From an uncultured Bacilli bacterium (GTDB lineage Bacteria; Bacillota_I; Bacilli_A; RF39; UBA660), in assembly GCA_910579455.1 (NCBI GenBank), contig CAJTUT010000004.1, positions 11,775 through 75,774 on the forward strand: a DNA stretch of 64,000 nt, given 5' to 3'. The notes under the pieces were generated by a model that had not been told where the DNA came from, did no database searches, and was given only the letters and a program-made list of their open reading frames with translations. Shown here piece after piece: positions 44,697 through 52,221 of the stretch (the first letter of the stretch is position 1; each line of letters starts with the position of its first letter). The position numbers and the translations under genes are program-made.

Positions 44697-45081
44697 AAAA
44701 AACCAATTAATAATTAGTATTAGTTTTATATTTATCATTTTATGTACCTTATTTTTAACTCATATCTTTACGTATAGATACCGTAGTTACCAGGTATTAG
44801 ATTCTATATTAATTAGTAAAAATTACATAAAATTAATGATAACAACAAAGGAATTAACATTATTAAAAAAGAGTAATTTTATATTAATTGATAATACAAA
44901 AAGAAAAATAGAAATAACTCATGTTCAAAGAAATGTTTTAAAAAGAAAGGTATCCTATCATGATGTAATAATCAGAGTAAAAACACCTAAAAAATATCAT
45001 GATGGAGATTATATGAAAGTGACAGTATATGAACAAAAACGACGTATGATTCATATATTTAAGTCATGTTGGAAGGAGTGA
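44680..45081 (+). CDS. Bacteriocin locus accessory membrane protein
   Basis: The 133-residue protein has one N-terminal membrane segment (about residues 9-28) and a basic extracytoplasmic part with beta-like stretches (DVIIRVKTPKKYHDGDYMKV). Bacteriocin PCAT transporters are often paired with a HlyD-like accessory protein of over 400 residues. This one occupies the same position but is far shorter and lacks the coiled-coil hairpin, so it may be a minimal adaptor or another kind of accessory. The family is not recognised. Its start lies within the transporter gene, implying coupling. Confidence 0.7.
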   Translation: MKKNYEKNQLIISISFIFIILCTLFLTHIFTYRYRSYQVLDSILISKNYIKLMITTKELTLLKKSNFILIDNTKRKIEITHVQRNVLKRKVSYHDVIIRVKTPKKYHDGDYMKVTVYEQKRRMIHIFKSCWKE

Positions 45082-45083
45082 AT

Positions 45084-45224
45084 ATGAAAAGGTTAGATAC
45101 AAAAGAATTAGAAAGGATAACAGGTGGATTTTCTACTTGGGCTGCTTTGGGAATTGTGTCAGCAGTATTATTCCTATCAGGAGTATTTGGTGGAATTGTT
45201 CATCCTAAATCATGCGGGGAATGA
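45084..45224 (+). CDS. Double-glycine leader bacteriocin precursor, peptide 1
   Basis: The 46-residue peptide is too short for routine ORF calling. Its leader MKRLDTKELERITGG (residues 1-15) has the Leu/Glu/Leu/Ile-GG pattern cut by C39 peptidases. The predicted mature 31-residue peptide is hydrophobic (TWAALGIVSAVLFLSGVFGG), with a GxxxG motif (GVFGG) typical of class IIb helix pairing, and ends in a tail with one cysteine (KSCGE). GGAAGGAGTGAAT precedes the ATG, 2 bases after the accessory gene. Its stop overlaps the next precursor by ATGA. Confidence 0.87.
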   Translation: MKRLDTKELERITGGFSTWAALGIVSAVLFLSGVFGGIVHPKSCGE

Positions 45225-45394
45225 CACCGATCAAAGAGGATACAACAAGAAATATAATAGGTGGTTCCAATTATGTTAGTGGAACTGTAATTAACGCCTT
45301 GGTAAATGTAATTAAATTATTGATGGATGCGGGACAAACAGTTGGCTCTTCTATAAGAAGGGTAGTAGATCATAATGTATGTCCATTAAAGTAA
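45221..45394 (+). CDS. Double-glycine leader bacteriocin precursor, peptide 2
   Basis: The 57-residue peptide starts at the ATG in the ATGA overlap (an ATG nine bases upstream is an alternative). The leader MTPIKEDTTRNIIGG ends in GG. The predicted 42-residue mature peptide is amphipathic and basic, has a GxxxG motif (GQTVG), and contains one cysteine near its end (HNVCPLK). Two adjacent GG precursors with GxxxG motifs fit a class IIb two-peptide bacteriocin. The single cysteine in each partner is unusual and would permit one intermolecular disulfide. Confidence 0.85.
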   Translation: MTPIKEDTTRNIIGGSNYVSGTVINALVNVIKLLMDAGQTVGSSIRRVVDHNVCPLK

Positions 45395-45465
45395 TCAGAA
45401 ATCATAAAAAGATAATATATTATAGTCTAGTTATTTTAATTCCAGTGTTTTTATATCTATTTTAA
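45379..45465 (+). CDS. Possible 28-residue membrane peptide (immunity candidate)
   Basis: An ORF starting at ATG 45379, overlapping the end of peptide 2 by 16 bases, encodes a basic N-terminus (KVIRNHKK) and one hydrophobic helix (IIYYSLVILIPVFLYLF), then stops. Bacteriocin operons usually end with a small membrane immunity protein, and no other candidate exists downstream before the terminator. The ribosome-binding site is weak, so translation would depend on coupling. Tentative. Confidence 0.4.
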   Translation: MSIKVIRNHKKIIYYSLVILIPVFLYLF

Positions 45466-45466
45466 T

Positions 45467-45492
45467 TTACCTATTCTATAGGTAATTATTTT
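45467..45492 (+). terminator. Terminator of the bacteriocin operon
   Basis: TTACCTAT (45467-45474) and ATAGGTAA (45478-45485) form a perfect 8-bp stem with a TCT loop, then TTATTTT. Confidence 0.75.
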
Positions 45493-45563
45493 GGCATATT
45501 TTTAATAAATATTTATAAAATTATATCAAAGTAGAAAATAAATAAAAAAAATGTCAAAAATCA

Positions 45564-45592
45564 TTGAAAAATAAAGAAAAATTTGTTATAAT
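45564..45592 (+). promoter_or_regulatory. Promoter of rpsU
   Basis: TTGAAA (45564-45569), a 17-bp spacer and TATAAT (45587-45592). Confidence 0.85.
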
Positions 45593-45623
45593 CATTTTTA
45601 GAAAAAGCGAAGGGAGGGATAAG

Positions 45624-45842
45624 ATGGCAACTCAAGTCACTGTAAAAAATGGAAATTTGGATATGGCTTTAAAAAAATTTAAACAAAAAGTAGCTAGAGA
45701 CGGTGTCCCTTCAGAATGTAAAAAAAGAGAATGTTATGATAAACCAGGAGTAAGAAGACGTAATGCGAAAAAAGAAGGAATCAAGAATTCTAGAAAGAGA
45801 GATAAAAATAGAGATAAGAAAGAACGAAAAAATAGAGATTAA
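45624..45842 (+). CDS. rpsU: 30S ribosomal protein S21
   Basis: The 72-residue small-subunit protein helps mRNA engagement. The N-terminus shows the S21 pattern (NLDMALKKFKQKV, then CKKRECYDKPGVRRR). The C-terminal 25 residues are almost wholly Lys, Arg, Asn, Asp and Glu, longer than B. subtilis S21 (57 residues). The ATG follows AGGGAGGGATAAG; the longer upstream frame would run through the promoter and is rejected. It precedes yqeY as in B. subtilis. Confidence 0.93.
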   Translation: MATQVTVKNGNLDMALKKFKQKVARDGVPSECKKRECYDKPGVRRRNAKKEGIKNSRKRDKNRDKKERKNRD

Positions 45843-45862
45843 TTAAAATCTCTATTTTTTTC
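45827..45862 (+). terminator. Terminator of rpsU
   Basis: AATAGAGATT and AATCTCTATT, extended by A/T pairs on the outside, form a strong stem with a short loop and T tract. It overlaps the rpsU stop. Confidence 0.88.
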
Positions 45863-45941
45863 AACCTGAGAATACTTCATAAATATAAATATCTAGCTAA
45901 TTAGAAGGTTTAGGTGTATAATATATAAGGAGAGTGATAAA

Positions 45942-46385
45942 ATGGAATTAGTAGAAAAATTGAAAAATGATATGATTGGTGCTATGAAAGCAAAAGATAA
46001 GGAACGACTTACTGTAATTCGAATGGTGAAAGCGGCTTTAGATAAAGAACGAATTGATAAAAAAGTAGAGATTAATGATGGATTATTAATTGATGTAGTA
46101 AATAAACAAGTAAAATTACGTAAAGACTCTATCGAGGAGTTTAAAAAGGCATCCAGGACAGACTTAATAGAAAAAACAGAACACGAGTTGAATGTATTGA
46201 TGGATTATTTACCAGAACCATTAAGTAAAGAAGAGGTAGACAGAATTATAGAAGAAGAGATTAAAAATGTGAATGCAGAAAGTATCAAAGATATGGGAAA
46301 AATAATGAAACAAGTAACCCCCAGAGTAAAAGGAAAATTTGATATGAGACAAGTTAGCGAGATTATAAAAAAGAAACTGAATTGA
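45942..46385 (+). CDS. yqeY: GatB/YqeY domain protein
   Basis: The 147-residue protein of the YqeY family is related to the tail domain of the GatB amidotransferase subunit that binds tRNA. Family marks are DMIGAMKAKDKERLTVIRMVKAA, LMDYLPEPLSKEEVD, and KDMGKIMKQVTPRVKGKFDM. Its precise role is unknown; it follows rpsU in many Firmicutes. AAGGAGAGTGATAAA precedes the ATG. Confidence 0.93.
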   Translation: MELVEKLKNDMIGAMKAKDKERLTVIRMVKAALDKERIDKKVEINDGLLIDVVNKQVKLRKDSIEEFKKASRTDLIEKTEHELNVLMDYLPEPLSKEEVDRIIEEEIKNVNAESIKDMGKIMKQVTPRVKGKFDMRQVSEIIKKKLN

Positions 46386-46503
46386 TCCTTAGATGGTTAA
46401 TTCTTTTTTATTGAAAGAGAAATGAATTATTATATTCCAATTTATTTTCCTTTTTAAACGACTTATTCTTGTTGCAAAAACATATCCTTAATTAGGTGAT
46501 AGA

Positions 46504-46746
46504 ATGTTTCAGTCTATAAAAAATTATATCAATGATAATGAATTTAAGTTGACTGTATTTGAAGATAGAGTCTATGTAGCAAATTATCTAAAAATTATTT
46601 CTTTGGAAGATGAGAGAATCTCATTTTTGACACAGAAAGGGAGAATTATCATTAAGGGAAATAATTTATGCCTAAATAAATTATTAGAAGACGAGGTTTT
46701 AATCAGTGGAAGAGTATCTAATATTGAGGTAGATTTTAATGAATAG
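46504..46746 (+). CDS. yqfC: Sporulation protein YqfC (YabP/YqfC family)
   Basis: The 80-residue protein is recognised from its beta-rich YabP/YqfC pattern (FEDRVYVANYLKIISLEDERISFLTQKGRIIIKGNNL) and from its place directly upstream of yqfD. In B. subtilis both are expressed in the mother cell under sigma-E; their exact role is unclear. ATTAGGTGATAGA precedes the ATG, and the stop overlaps yqfD by 8 bases. Confidence 0.85.
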   Translation: MFQSIKNYINDNEFKLTVFEDRVYVANYLKIISLEDERISFLTQKGRIIIKGNNLCLNKLLEDEVLISGRVSNIEVDFNE

Positions 46747-47923
46747 TAAATATCAATTAAAAATTACTGGGAAAAATCCTAAAAGATTCCTAAAAGATTT
46801 AATAAAATTAAAAATATCACTCTATCATATGGAAAATCATGATAAATACTCTATCATAATAGTAGATGGAAATGGTTTGAATGAGATAAGGAAATTAAAA
46901 ACAAGTTATCAAATTAGATTAGTTAGGGAATATGGTTATATTAAATATAAACACTTATTAAAAAAATATATTTGGTTTTTGCTTTCTTTGGTTTTGTCTA
47001 TTATCATAATAGAAGGCTTATCAAATGTTGTTTTCTCGGTAGAAGTAGAGCACTCTAAAAAAGAAATTAGAGAACTTATTTTAAATGATTTAGAAACATA
47101 TGGAATTAAGAAATATCATTTTAGAGTAAGCTATCAAAAAAAAGAGCAGATCAAGAAGAAGATATTAGCTAAGGAAACGGATCGAATAGAATGGCTAGAA
47201 ATTGAAAGAGTTGGTACCAAATATATTGTATCGGTAGAAGAAAGAATTAAAAATGAAGGACCTAAAAATAGAAATGCACAAAACATTATTGCTAAAAAGG
47301 ATGCTATGATTTTACGGATTAATGCGACCAGTGGCGAGGTAGTAAAAAAAAGATATGACTATGTAAAAAAAGGAGACATTTTAATCAGTGGATTTATAAC
47401 AAGAGATGAGAAAATAGTCTCTAAAACCAGGGCTGATGGAAAAGTTTTTGGTGAAGTATGGTACAAAGTAAATATTGATTTACCTAAAAAATATCAAGTG
47501 ATCAATAAAACTGGAAAAAGAAAGAAAAAAATAGAGTTAAAAATTTTTGATAAGAGTTTATTTTTATTTGAACTTAATCAATATAAAACTTACCAAGTAC
47601 AAAGAAAAACAATAATAAAAAACCCAATTATTCCTTTGGGGATTTATAATACAACAATTCATGAAACCAAAGAGATCTCTAAAAATTATAATCATAATAA
47701 CGCCTCACAAGAGGCAATGAAAATTGCTAGCAGGAAATTATTAGAAAAATTAGGGGATGAAGATCGTATTATTTCTAAAAAAGTTTTGAAAAAGACAGAA
47801 AAAAATAGTAGAATAATAGTAGAGGTATTTTTTAAAGTAGAAGAAGACATTAGAGATACAGAAAATATAGAAAATATCAAAATAGAGGATATAGAAGGTG
47901 AAAAGAGTGAACCAAGTAACTAA
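46739..47923 (+). CDS. yqfD: Sporulation protein YqfD
   Basis: The 394-residue protein has one membrane segment (about residues 80-101), a preceding cytoplasmic domain, and a long extracytoplasmic part with the family pattern EWLEIERVGTKYIVSVEER, then IIAKKDAMILRINATSGEVVKK and YVKKGDILISGFI. The length equals B. subtilis YqfD (398). YqfD is needed for efficient sporulation in B. subtilis. Overlaps with yqfC before it and with the VanZ gene after it indicate a tight operon. phoH (yqfE), next in B. subtilis, is absent here. Confidence 0.9.
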   Translation: MNSKYQLKITGKNPKRFLKDLIKLKISLYHMENHDKYSIIIVDGNGLNEIRKLKTSYQIRLVREYGYIKYKHLLKKYIWFLLSLVLSIIIIEGLSNVVFSVEVEHSKKEIRELILNDLETYGIKKYHFRVSYQKKEQIKKKILAKETDRIEWLEIERVGTKYIVSVEERIKNEGPKNRNAQNIIAKKDAMILRINATSGEVVKKRYDYVKKGDILISGFITRDEKIVSKTRADGKVFGEVWYKVNIDLPKKYQVINKTGKRKKKIELKIFDKSLFLFELNQYKTYQVQRKTIIKNPIIPLGIYNTTIHETKEISKNYNHNNASQEAMKIASRKLLEKLGDEDRIISKKVLKKTEKNSRIIVEVFFKVEEDIRDTENIENIKIEDIEGEKSEPSN

Positions 47924-48503
47924 AACGATTCAGGATGTTATAGATATGACTTGGCCTATGATTTTAATATCAATTGTAATTATTGTTTCATTAAGAATTA
48001 CGTATTTAATAAAAAATCATAAGCATTTAATTTTATATAAAGAACTTTTCATGTTATCATTTATTATTTATATATTGTGTTTGTTTCAAGTAGTAACTTT
48101 TCAAGATGATGTTACTTGGAGTAGTAATAATTTTATTCCGTTTAGGGAAATATTTAGATATCGATTAGGAAGTCGCCTATTTTTAAAAAATGTATTAGGA
48201 AATGTACTACTTTTTATGCCCTTTGGCTTTTTTGCTAGTTACTATTTAAATGTTAAAAAATCATATAGTATTATTATTCTAACTATGATAGCATCTATAT
48301 CTATTGAATCTGTACAAATGTCAATAGGAAGGGTATTTGATGTAGATGATATTTTACTTAATATCTGTGGAGGGATTTTAGGATATGTGGTATATTACTT
48401 TTTAAAGAAGCTAACAAATAAGTTGCCAGAATTTATGAAAAATGAGATGTTTTTAAATGTTATATCGATTATAATATTGTTAGGAGTTATTTGTTTAATA
48501 TAG
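47907..48503 (+). CDS. VanZ-family membrane protein
   Basis: The 198-residue protein has about five membrane segments and the VanZ pattern: NNFIPFREI, then NVLGNVLLFMPFGFF, then SIESVQMSIGRVFDVDDILLNICGGILGY. Members of the family are linked to teicoplanin tolerance in VanA operons, but most are of unknown function. The GTG at 47907 is preferred because AAGGTGAAAAGA precedes it in the usual spacing; a GTG at 47898 is the alternative. The gene occupies the place of phoH in the B. subtilis order. Confidence 0.85.
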   Translation: MNQVTKTIQDVIDMTWPMILISIVIIVSLRITYLIKNHKHLILYKELFMLSFIIYILCLFQVVTFQDDVTWSSNNFIPFREIFRYRLGSRLFLKNVLGNVLLFMPFGFFASYYLNVKKSYSIIILTMIASISIESVQMSIGRVFDVDDILLNICGGILGYVVYYFLKKLTNKLPEFMKNEMFLNVISIIILLGVICLI

Positions 48504-48511
48504 GTGGTTGT

Positions 48512-48961
48512 ATGAATAATATAGAAATTTTTAATCAAACGCATGAAGATATAAAAGAACTAATTATGATCAGAAAAGTTTTAGAATATGCTATTAAAAA
48601 AGAGGAGTTAAATCAGGTAGAGTTTAATGTAATTTTAGTAGATAATGATTATATTCACAATTTGAATAAAGAGTATCGAAATATAGATCGGGAAACAGAT
48701 GTCATAACATTTGCTTTGGAGGATGATAAGATATTAGTTAATGCTAGTAACAGTAGAATTTTAGGCGATATTTATATCTCAGTAGAAAAGGCAAAGGAAC
48801 AGGCACTAGAATACCAACATTCTTTTAAAAGAGAAATTATTTTCTTGGCGGTTCATGGATTCTATCATTTATTAGGTTATGATCATAGAAACAAAGAAGA
48901 GGAAGAAATAATGTTTCGAAAACAGGAGGAAGTATTAGATGAATTCAAGATCAAAAGATAG
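48512..48961 (+). CDS. ybeY: Endoribonuclease YbeY (rRNA maturation)
   Basis: The 149-residue zinc-dependent endoribonuclease acts in 16S rRNA 3' end maturation and ribosome quality control. The metal motif HGFYHLLGYDH is intact, with the preceding RETDVITFAL and LGDIYIS family segments. The ATG at 48512 follows ATAGGTGGTTGT; an earlier in-frame start lies inside the VanZ gene. It overlaps the diacylglycerol-kinase-like gene by 23 bases. Confidence 0.95.
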   Translation: MNNIEIFNQTHEDIKELIMIRKVLEYAIKKEELNQVEFNVILVDNDYIHNLNKEYRNIDRETDVITFALEDDKILVNASNSRILGDIYISVEKAKEQALEYQHSFKREIIFLAVHGFYHLLGYDHRNKEEEEIMFRKQEEVLDEFKIKR

Positions 48962-49352
48962 GAATAATAAAAAAATTTTAGATAAAAAAAGATTAAGAAA
49001 TAGTTTTAAATTTGCCTTTCAAGGAGTAATAACAGCTTATAAAACAGAACAAAATTTAAGAATCCACACGATGGTAGCAATTGTTGTAATTATTTTAGGA
49101 TTGACCTTTCAAATTAGCGACTTGGAATGGTTTATTTGTTTAATCTTAATTGGACTGGTATTGATGGCTGAGTTTTTCAATACTGCATTAGAAAATATTG
49201 TAGATATGATTACAATGGAAATTAATCCATATGCCAAGAAAGCCAAAGATATGGCAAGTAGTGGGGTCCTTGCTATGGCAATTATATCTGCAATAGTGGG
49301 ATTGATTATTTTTCTTCCAAAAGTCATTCATTTAATAGGAGGTATATTATGA
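48939..49352 (+). CDS. dgkA: Diacylglycerol/undecaprenol kinase (DgkA family)
   Basis: The 137-residue membrane enzyme has a basic N-terminus, three membrane helices and the family core: SFKFAFQGVITAYKTEQNLRIH, then AEFFNTALENIVDMI with the catalytic Glu, and AKKAKDMASSGVLAMAI. The Gram-positive members phosphorylate undecaprenol, feeding the same lipid-carrier pool as the uppP/DUF368 genes at 21-23 kb. CAGGAGGAAGTATTAG inside ybeY is the Shine-Dalgarno. Confidence 0.92.
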   Translation: MNSRSKDRNNKKILDKKRLRNSFKFAFQGVITAYKTEQNLRIHTMVAIVVIILGLTFQISDLEWFICLILIGLVLMAEFFNTALENIVDMITMEINPYAKKAKDMASSGVLAMAIISAIVGLIIFLPKVIHLIGGIL

Positions 49353-49732
49353 AAGAGAAGTTATTACAGTTACATAAAAATAGTTATTGTCCATATTCTA
49401 ATTTTCAAGTTTCAGCAGCAGTAGTGATGAAAGATGGAAAAGAATTTTATGGAGTAAATGTAGAAAATTCTAATGGGACAAGCATATGTGCTGAGAGAAA
49501 TGCAATAGCTAGTGCGGTATGTGCAGGGTATAAAAGGGGGGATTTTTTAGAGTTAAATGTAATGGTATCTAGTGGAAAGATAGGGACTCCCTGTTTTGCC
49601 TGTCGTCAAGTTATTATAGAGTTTTTCGGTTTAAAAGATACTATCCGATGCTTTGCAACAACGGGCGAGTATAAAGAGTATACAGTGAAAGAACTATGCC
49701 CTTATCCCTTTGGAAGCGGGGACTTAGTATGA
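49349..49732 (+). CDS. cdd: Cytidine deaminase
   Basis: The 127-residue zinc enzyme deaminates cytidine and deoxycytidine to uridine for pyrimidine salvage. The catalytic CAERNAI motif (Cys and Glu) and the zinc pair PCFACRQ are intact; SYCPYSNFQVSAAV marks the N-terminus. It overlaps its neighbours by 4 bases on both sides (ATGA), inside the yqfC-recO operon. Confidence 0.96.
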   Translation: MKEKLLQLHKNSYCPYSNFQVSAAVVMKDGKEFYGVNVENSNGTSICAERNAIASAVCAGYKRGDFLELNVMVSSGKIGTPCFACRQVIIEFFGLKDTIRCFATTGEYKEYTVKELCPYPFGSGDLV

Positions 49733-50619
49733 AAAAATGTGGTTTTGTTAGTTTAGTAGGAAGACCTAATGTAGGTAAAAGCACTTTACTGAATCAATTG
49801 TTAGGAATGAAGTTAGCTATTACCTCTAATGTTAGTGGGACCACAAGAAATGTAATACAGGGAATCTACAATGATTCAGAATCCCAAATTATTTTTGTGG
49901 ATACACCAGGAATTCATAAACCTACTCATAAGTTGGGGAGTATAATGAATAAAAAGGCTTATCATAATACAGAAGGTGTTGATGTTATCCTATTCTTGAT
50001 TGATATAGATAGGGGATTTGGTAGAGGAGATCAGTTTGTCTTAGACAAAATAAAAGACAAGAATATTCCAGTATTTTTATTATTAAATAAAATAGATAAA
50101 ATAAAAAATAAGGAAGTTCTATTAGAAAAAATTAATGAACTAAAGGAGTTATATCCCTTTAAAGAAATCATTCCAATTTCTGCTATCAAAAAGGATAATA
50201 TAAATGTAGTAATAAATTGTATTAAAAGCTATTTATATGAAGGTGAAAAAATCTATAGTGAGGATGAACTTACCAATGTTTCCACTCGATTTATAATAGC
50301 AGAGATGGTAAGAGAGAAAATATTAGAATTAACAAAAGAGGAGATTCCTCATACAGTTACTTGTTATGTAGAAAATTATGAAGAGGAAGAAAAGTTAGTC
50401 CATATTCAAGTATTAGTGGTAGTAGAAAGGGACAATATCAAAAAAATTATAATTGGCAAAAATGGCTCCATGTTAAAAGAAATTGGAATAAGATCTAGAG
50501 CAGATATGGAAAGTTTTTTAGGTAAAAAGGTATATTTGGAAACCTATGTAAAAACCTTAAAAAATTGGAGAGATCAAGAGAAATATTTCCAAGAACTAGG
50601 TTTTGAGGATGATGAATAA
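49729..50619 (+). CDS. era: GTPase Era
   Basis: The 296-residue GTPase assists 16S rRNA maturation and 30S assembly. G1 GRPNVGKS (residues 11-18), the switch region SGTTRN, G3 DTPGIH and G4 NKID are visible; a KH domain at the C-terminus (IIGKNGSMLKEIG) binds rRNA. The ATG is in the ATGA overlap with cdd, which gives the usual protein length; a longer upstream start is rejected. Confidence 0.97.
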   Translation: MKKCGFVSLVGRPNVGKSTLLNQLLGMKLAITSNVSGTTRNVIQGIYNDSESQIIFVDTPGIHKPTHKLGSIMNKKAYHNTEGVDVILFLIDIDRGFGRGDQFVLDKIKDKNIPVFLLLNKIDKIKNKEVLLEKINELKELYPFKEIIPISAIKKDNINVVINCIKSYLYEGEKIYSEDELTNVSTRFIIAEMVREKILELTKEEIPHTVTCYVENYEEEEKLVHIQVLVVVERDNIKKIIIGKNGSMLKEIGIRSRADMESFLGKKVYLETYVKTLKNWRDQEKYFQELGFEDDE

Positions 50620-50660
50620 AAAAAATGAAAAGTCACCACTATATAAATAGAGGTGATTTT

Positions 50661-50747
50661 ATGAATGATGTAGTTTGGAATTTGTTTAGAAAAACAGGAG
50701 ATATTAAATACTATATATTATTAAAAAATATAAATAAAAAGAAGTGA
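50661..50747 (+). CDS. yqzL: YqzL-family small protein
   Basis: The 28-residue ORF, MNDVVWNLFRKTGDIKYY and a short basic tail, matches the W-x-x-F-x-x-T-G-D/N-I-x-x-Y-L/I-L-x-K pattern of B. subtilis YqzL. It has the same position between era and recO. The function is unknown. The Shine-Dalgarno AGGTGATTTT lies in the 3' arm of a hairpin that starts near 50629. Confidence 0.75.
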   Translation: MNDVVWNLFRKTGDIKYYILLKNINKKK

Positions 50748-50751
50748 TAAA

Positions 50752-51495
50752 GTGAAAATAGAGGAAGTAGAAGGAATCATATTAAGCGAGACCAACTATA
50801 GTGAATCGAGTAAAATTTTAAATGTTTTAACTAAAGAACATAATATAATTGGTGTGATTTCAAAGGGTTGTAGGAATATAAAAAGTAAGTTAAGAGCAGT
50901 TAGTAGAAAACTAGTTTATGGAAAACTTCATATCTATTATAAGGAAAATGGGCTCTCCACTTTGATTAATGTGGATGTAATTAATTCTTTTCATCATGTC
51001 TTAATGGATTTAAAAATGATTTCTTATGCTTCTTATATTGTAGATTTAGTCATACAAGTATCTAAACAAAATGAGGAGGACAATCTATTTTACCTATTAA
51101 AATCTACTCTATTAAAAATAGAGGAAGGATATAATGCACATATTTTAATGAGTATAGTAGAGATGAAACTTTTAGACTATTTAGGAGTAAAGCCTATGAT
51201 AGATGGATGTAGTATTTGTGGGAGTAATAAAAATATAGTTACCATTAATTCAAATGCGGGTGGTTATATTTGTTCCGAATGTTACACAGATGAAGGAATG
51301 GTAAGTGATAAGGCTATCCAGTTAGTTAGAATGTTTTACTATGTAGATATTGAAAAAATCACAAAGCTAAATGTAAGTAGTAAAGTTTTAAAAGAAATTA
51401 ATTTATTTTTAGAAGATTATTATGATAGATATACAGGGCTTTTTCTAAAAAGCAAAAGGTTTTTAAAAGAATTAGAGAAGATAGAACAAATATGA
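50752..51495 (+). CDS. recO: DNA repair protein RecO
   Basis: The 247-residue protein works with RecF and RecR to load RecA on SSB-coated DNA and anneals strands. An N-terminal OB fold (EEVEGIILSETNYSESSKILNV) is followed by a helical domain with a zinc site (CSICGS and YICSECY). It starts with GTG at 50752 behind AAGAAGTGATAAA, 4 bases after yqzL. Length and motifs are normal. Confidence 0.95.
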   Translation: MKIEEVEGIILSETNYSESSKILNVLTKEHNIIGVISKGCRNIKSKLRAVSRKLVYGKLHIYYKENGLSTLINVDVINSFHHVLMDLKMISYASYIVDLVIQVSKQNEEDNLFYLLKSTLLKIEEGYNAHILMSIVEMKLLDYLGVKPMIDGCSICGSNKNIVTINSNAGGYICSECYTDEGMVSDKAIQLVRMFYYVDIEKITKLNVSSKVLKEINLFLEDYYDRYTGLFLKSKRFLKELEKIEQI

Positions 51496-52043
51496 TTCTG
51501 ATACTATTTCATTTTTAATGCATATATTTTTATTAGAGATGATAATAAAATGGCTAGGAATTTTATTTACAATATAGATATACCAAAATTTACTAGTAAT
51601 GTAATTCAGGAGATGAAAATATTACATATAAAAAAGATGGAATCTTGAGAGAAACAACAGAGTATCAAGAACTTTTAAAATAAATATATGATGATTGTAT
51701 AGAAGAAAAAAATAGCAGGAAATCAACGAAGGAGTGCGATTAACTAGAAAAGGTGATAAAAATTATCAAGAAGTATTGAAAGGAGTTAGAATTACTTCCA
51801 ATTAAATGAATTCTAATAATAATCTGAATGTAATAGAACAAAGAGATGCTGCTAGAGAGTATTCCTTTGCTTATGGTTCTTTATAGAAGAATTTTGTGAT
51901 AAAATGGAAACCTATTCGAAAAATAAATCTTGTCTAATTAATAGAGAGTGCATTCATATAATGGAAGAGAGTAGAAGAAAGTATTATCCATTTCTAAAAA
52001 AATATCAAACGAATGATCCATCATAAAATTGTCGTCAGCTTTC
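51496..52043. other. Decayed intergenic region
   Basis: About 550 bases after recO hold short plus-strand frames (for example from the ATG at 51551, MARNFIYNIDIPKF, 32 codons) that change frame and stop repeatedly. It looks like one or two decayed small genes. I recognise no family and no RNA element before the T-box promoter. Confidence 0.5.
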
Positions 52044-52072
52044 TTGACAGGAAACTAAAAAATTAGTATGAT
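52044..52072 (+). promoter_or_regulatory. Promoter of the T-box/glycyl-tRNA synthetase operon
   Basis: TTGACA (52044-52049), a 17-bp spacer and TATGAT (52067-52072). Confidence 0.75.
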
Positions 52073-52078
52073 AAACCT

Positions 52079-52210
52079 AGATAAGTTGTGATGACCAAGA
52101 GTGGAATCTTGAACAGCAGTATTAAATAAAGAGATTCTTTTAGAATAAGTAAGGTGGAACCGCGGAGACATTTTCGTCCTTATGTTATTTCTAGAAGTTT
52201 TATTTTTTTA
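52079..52210 (+). promoter_or_regulatory. T-box riboswitch leader (probably glycine)
   Basis: The T-box core AAGGTGGAACCGCGG is at 52151-52165. TAAGG before it can pair with CCTTA (52178-52182), and this terminator stem is followed by TTTTATTTTTTT, so uncharged tRNA bound to the T-box would prevent termination. The operon encodes a LOG-family protein and glycyl-tRNA synthetase, so tRNA-Gly is the likely ligand; GGA occurs at 52112-52114. Only about 70 bases lie between the expected start and the T-box, so Stem I is short. Confidence 0.85.
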
Positions 52211-52221
52211 AGGAGGTCGTT

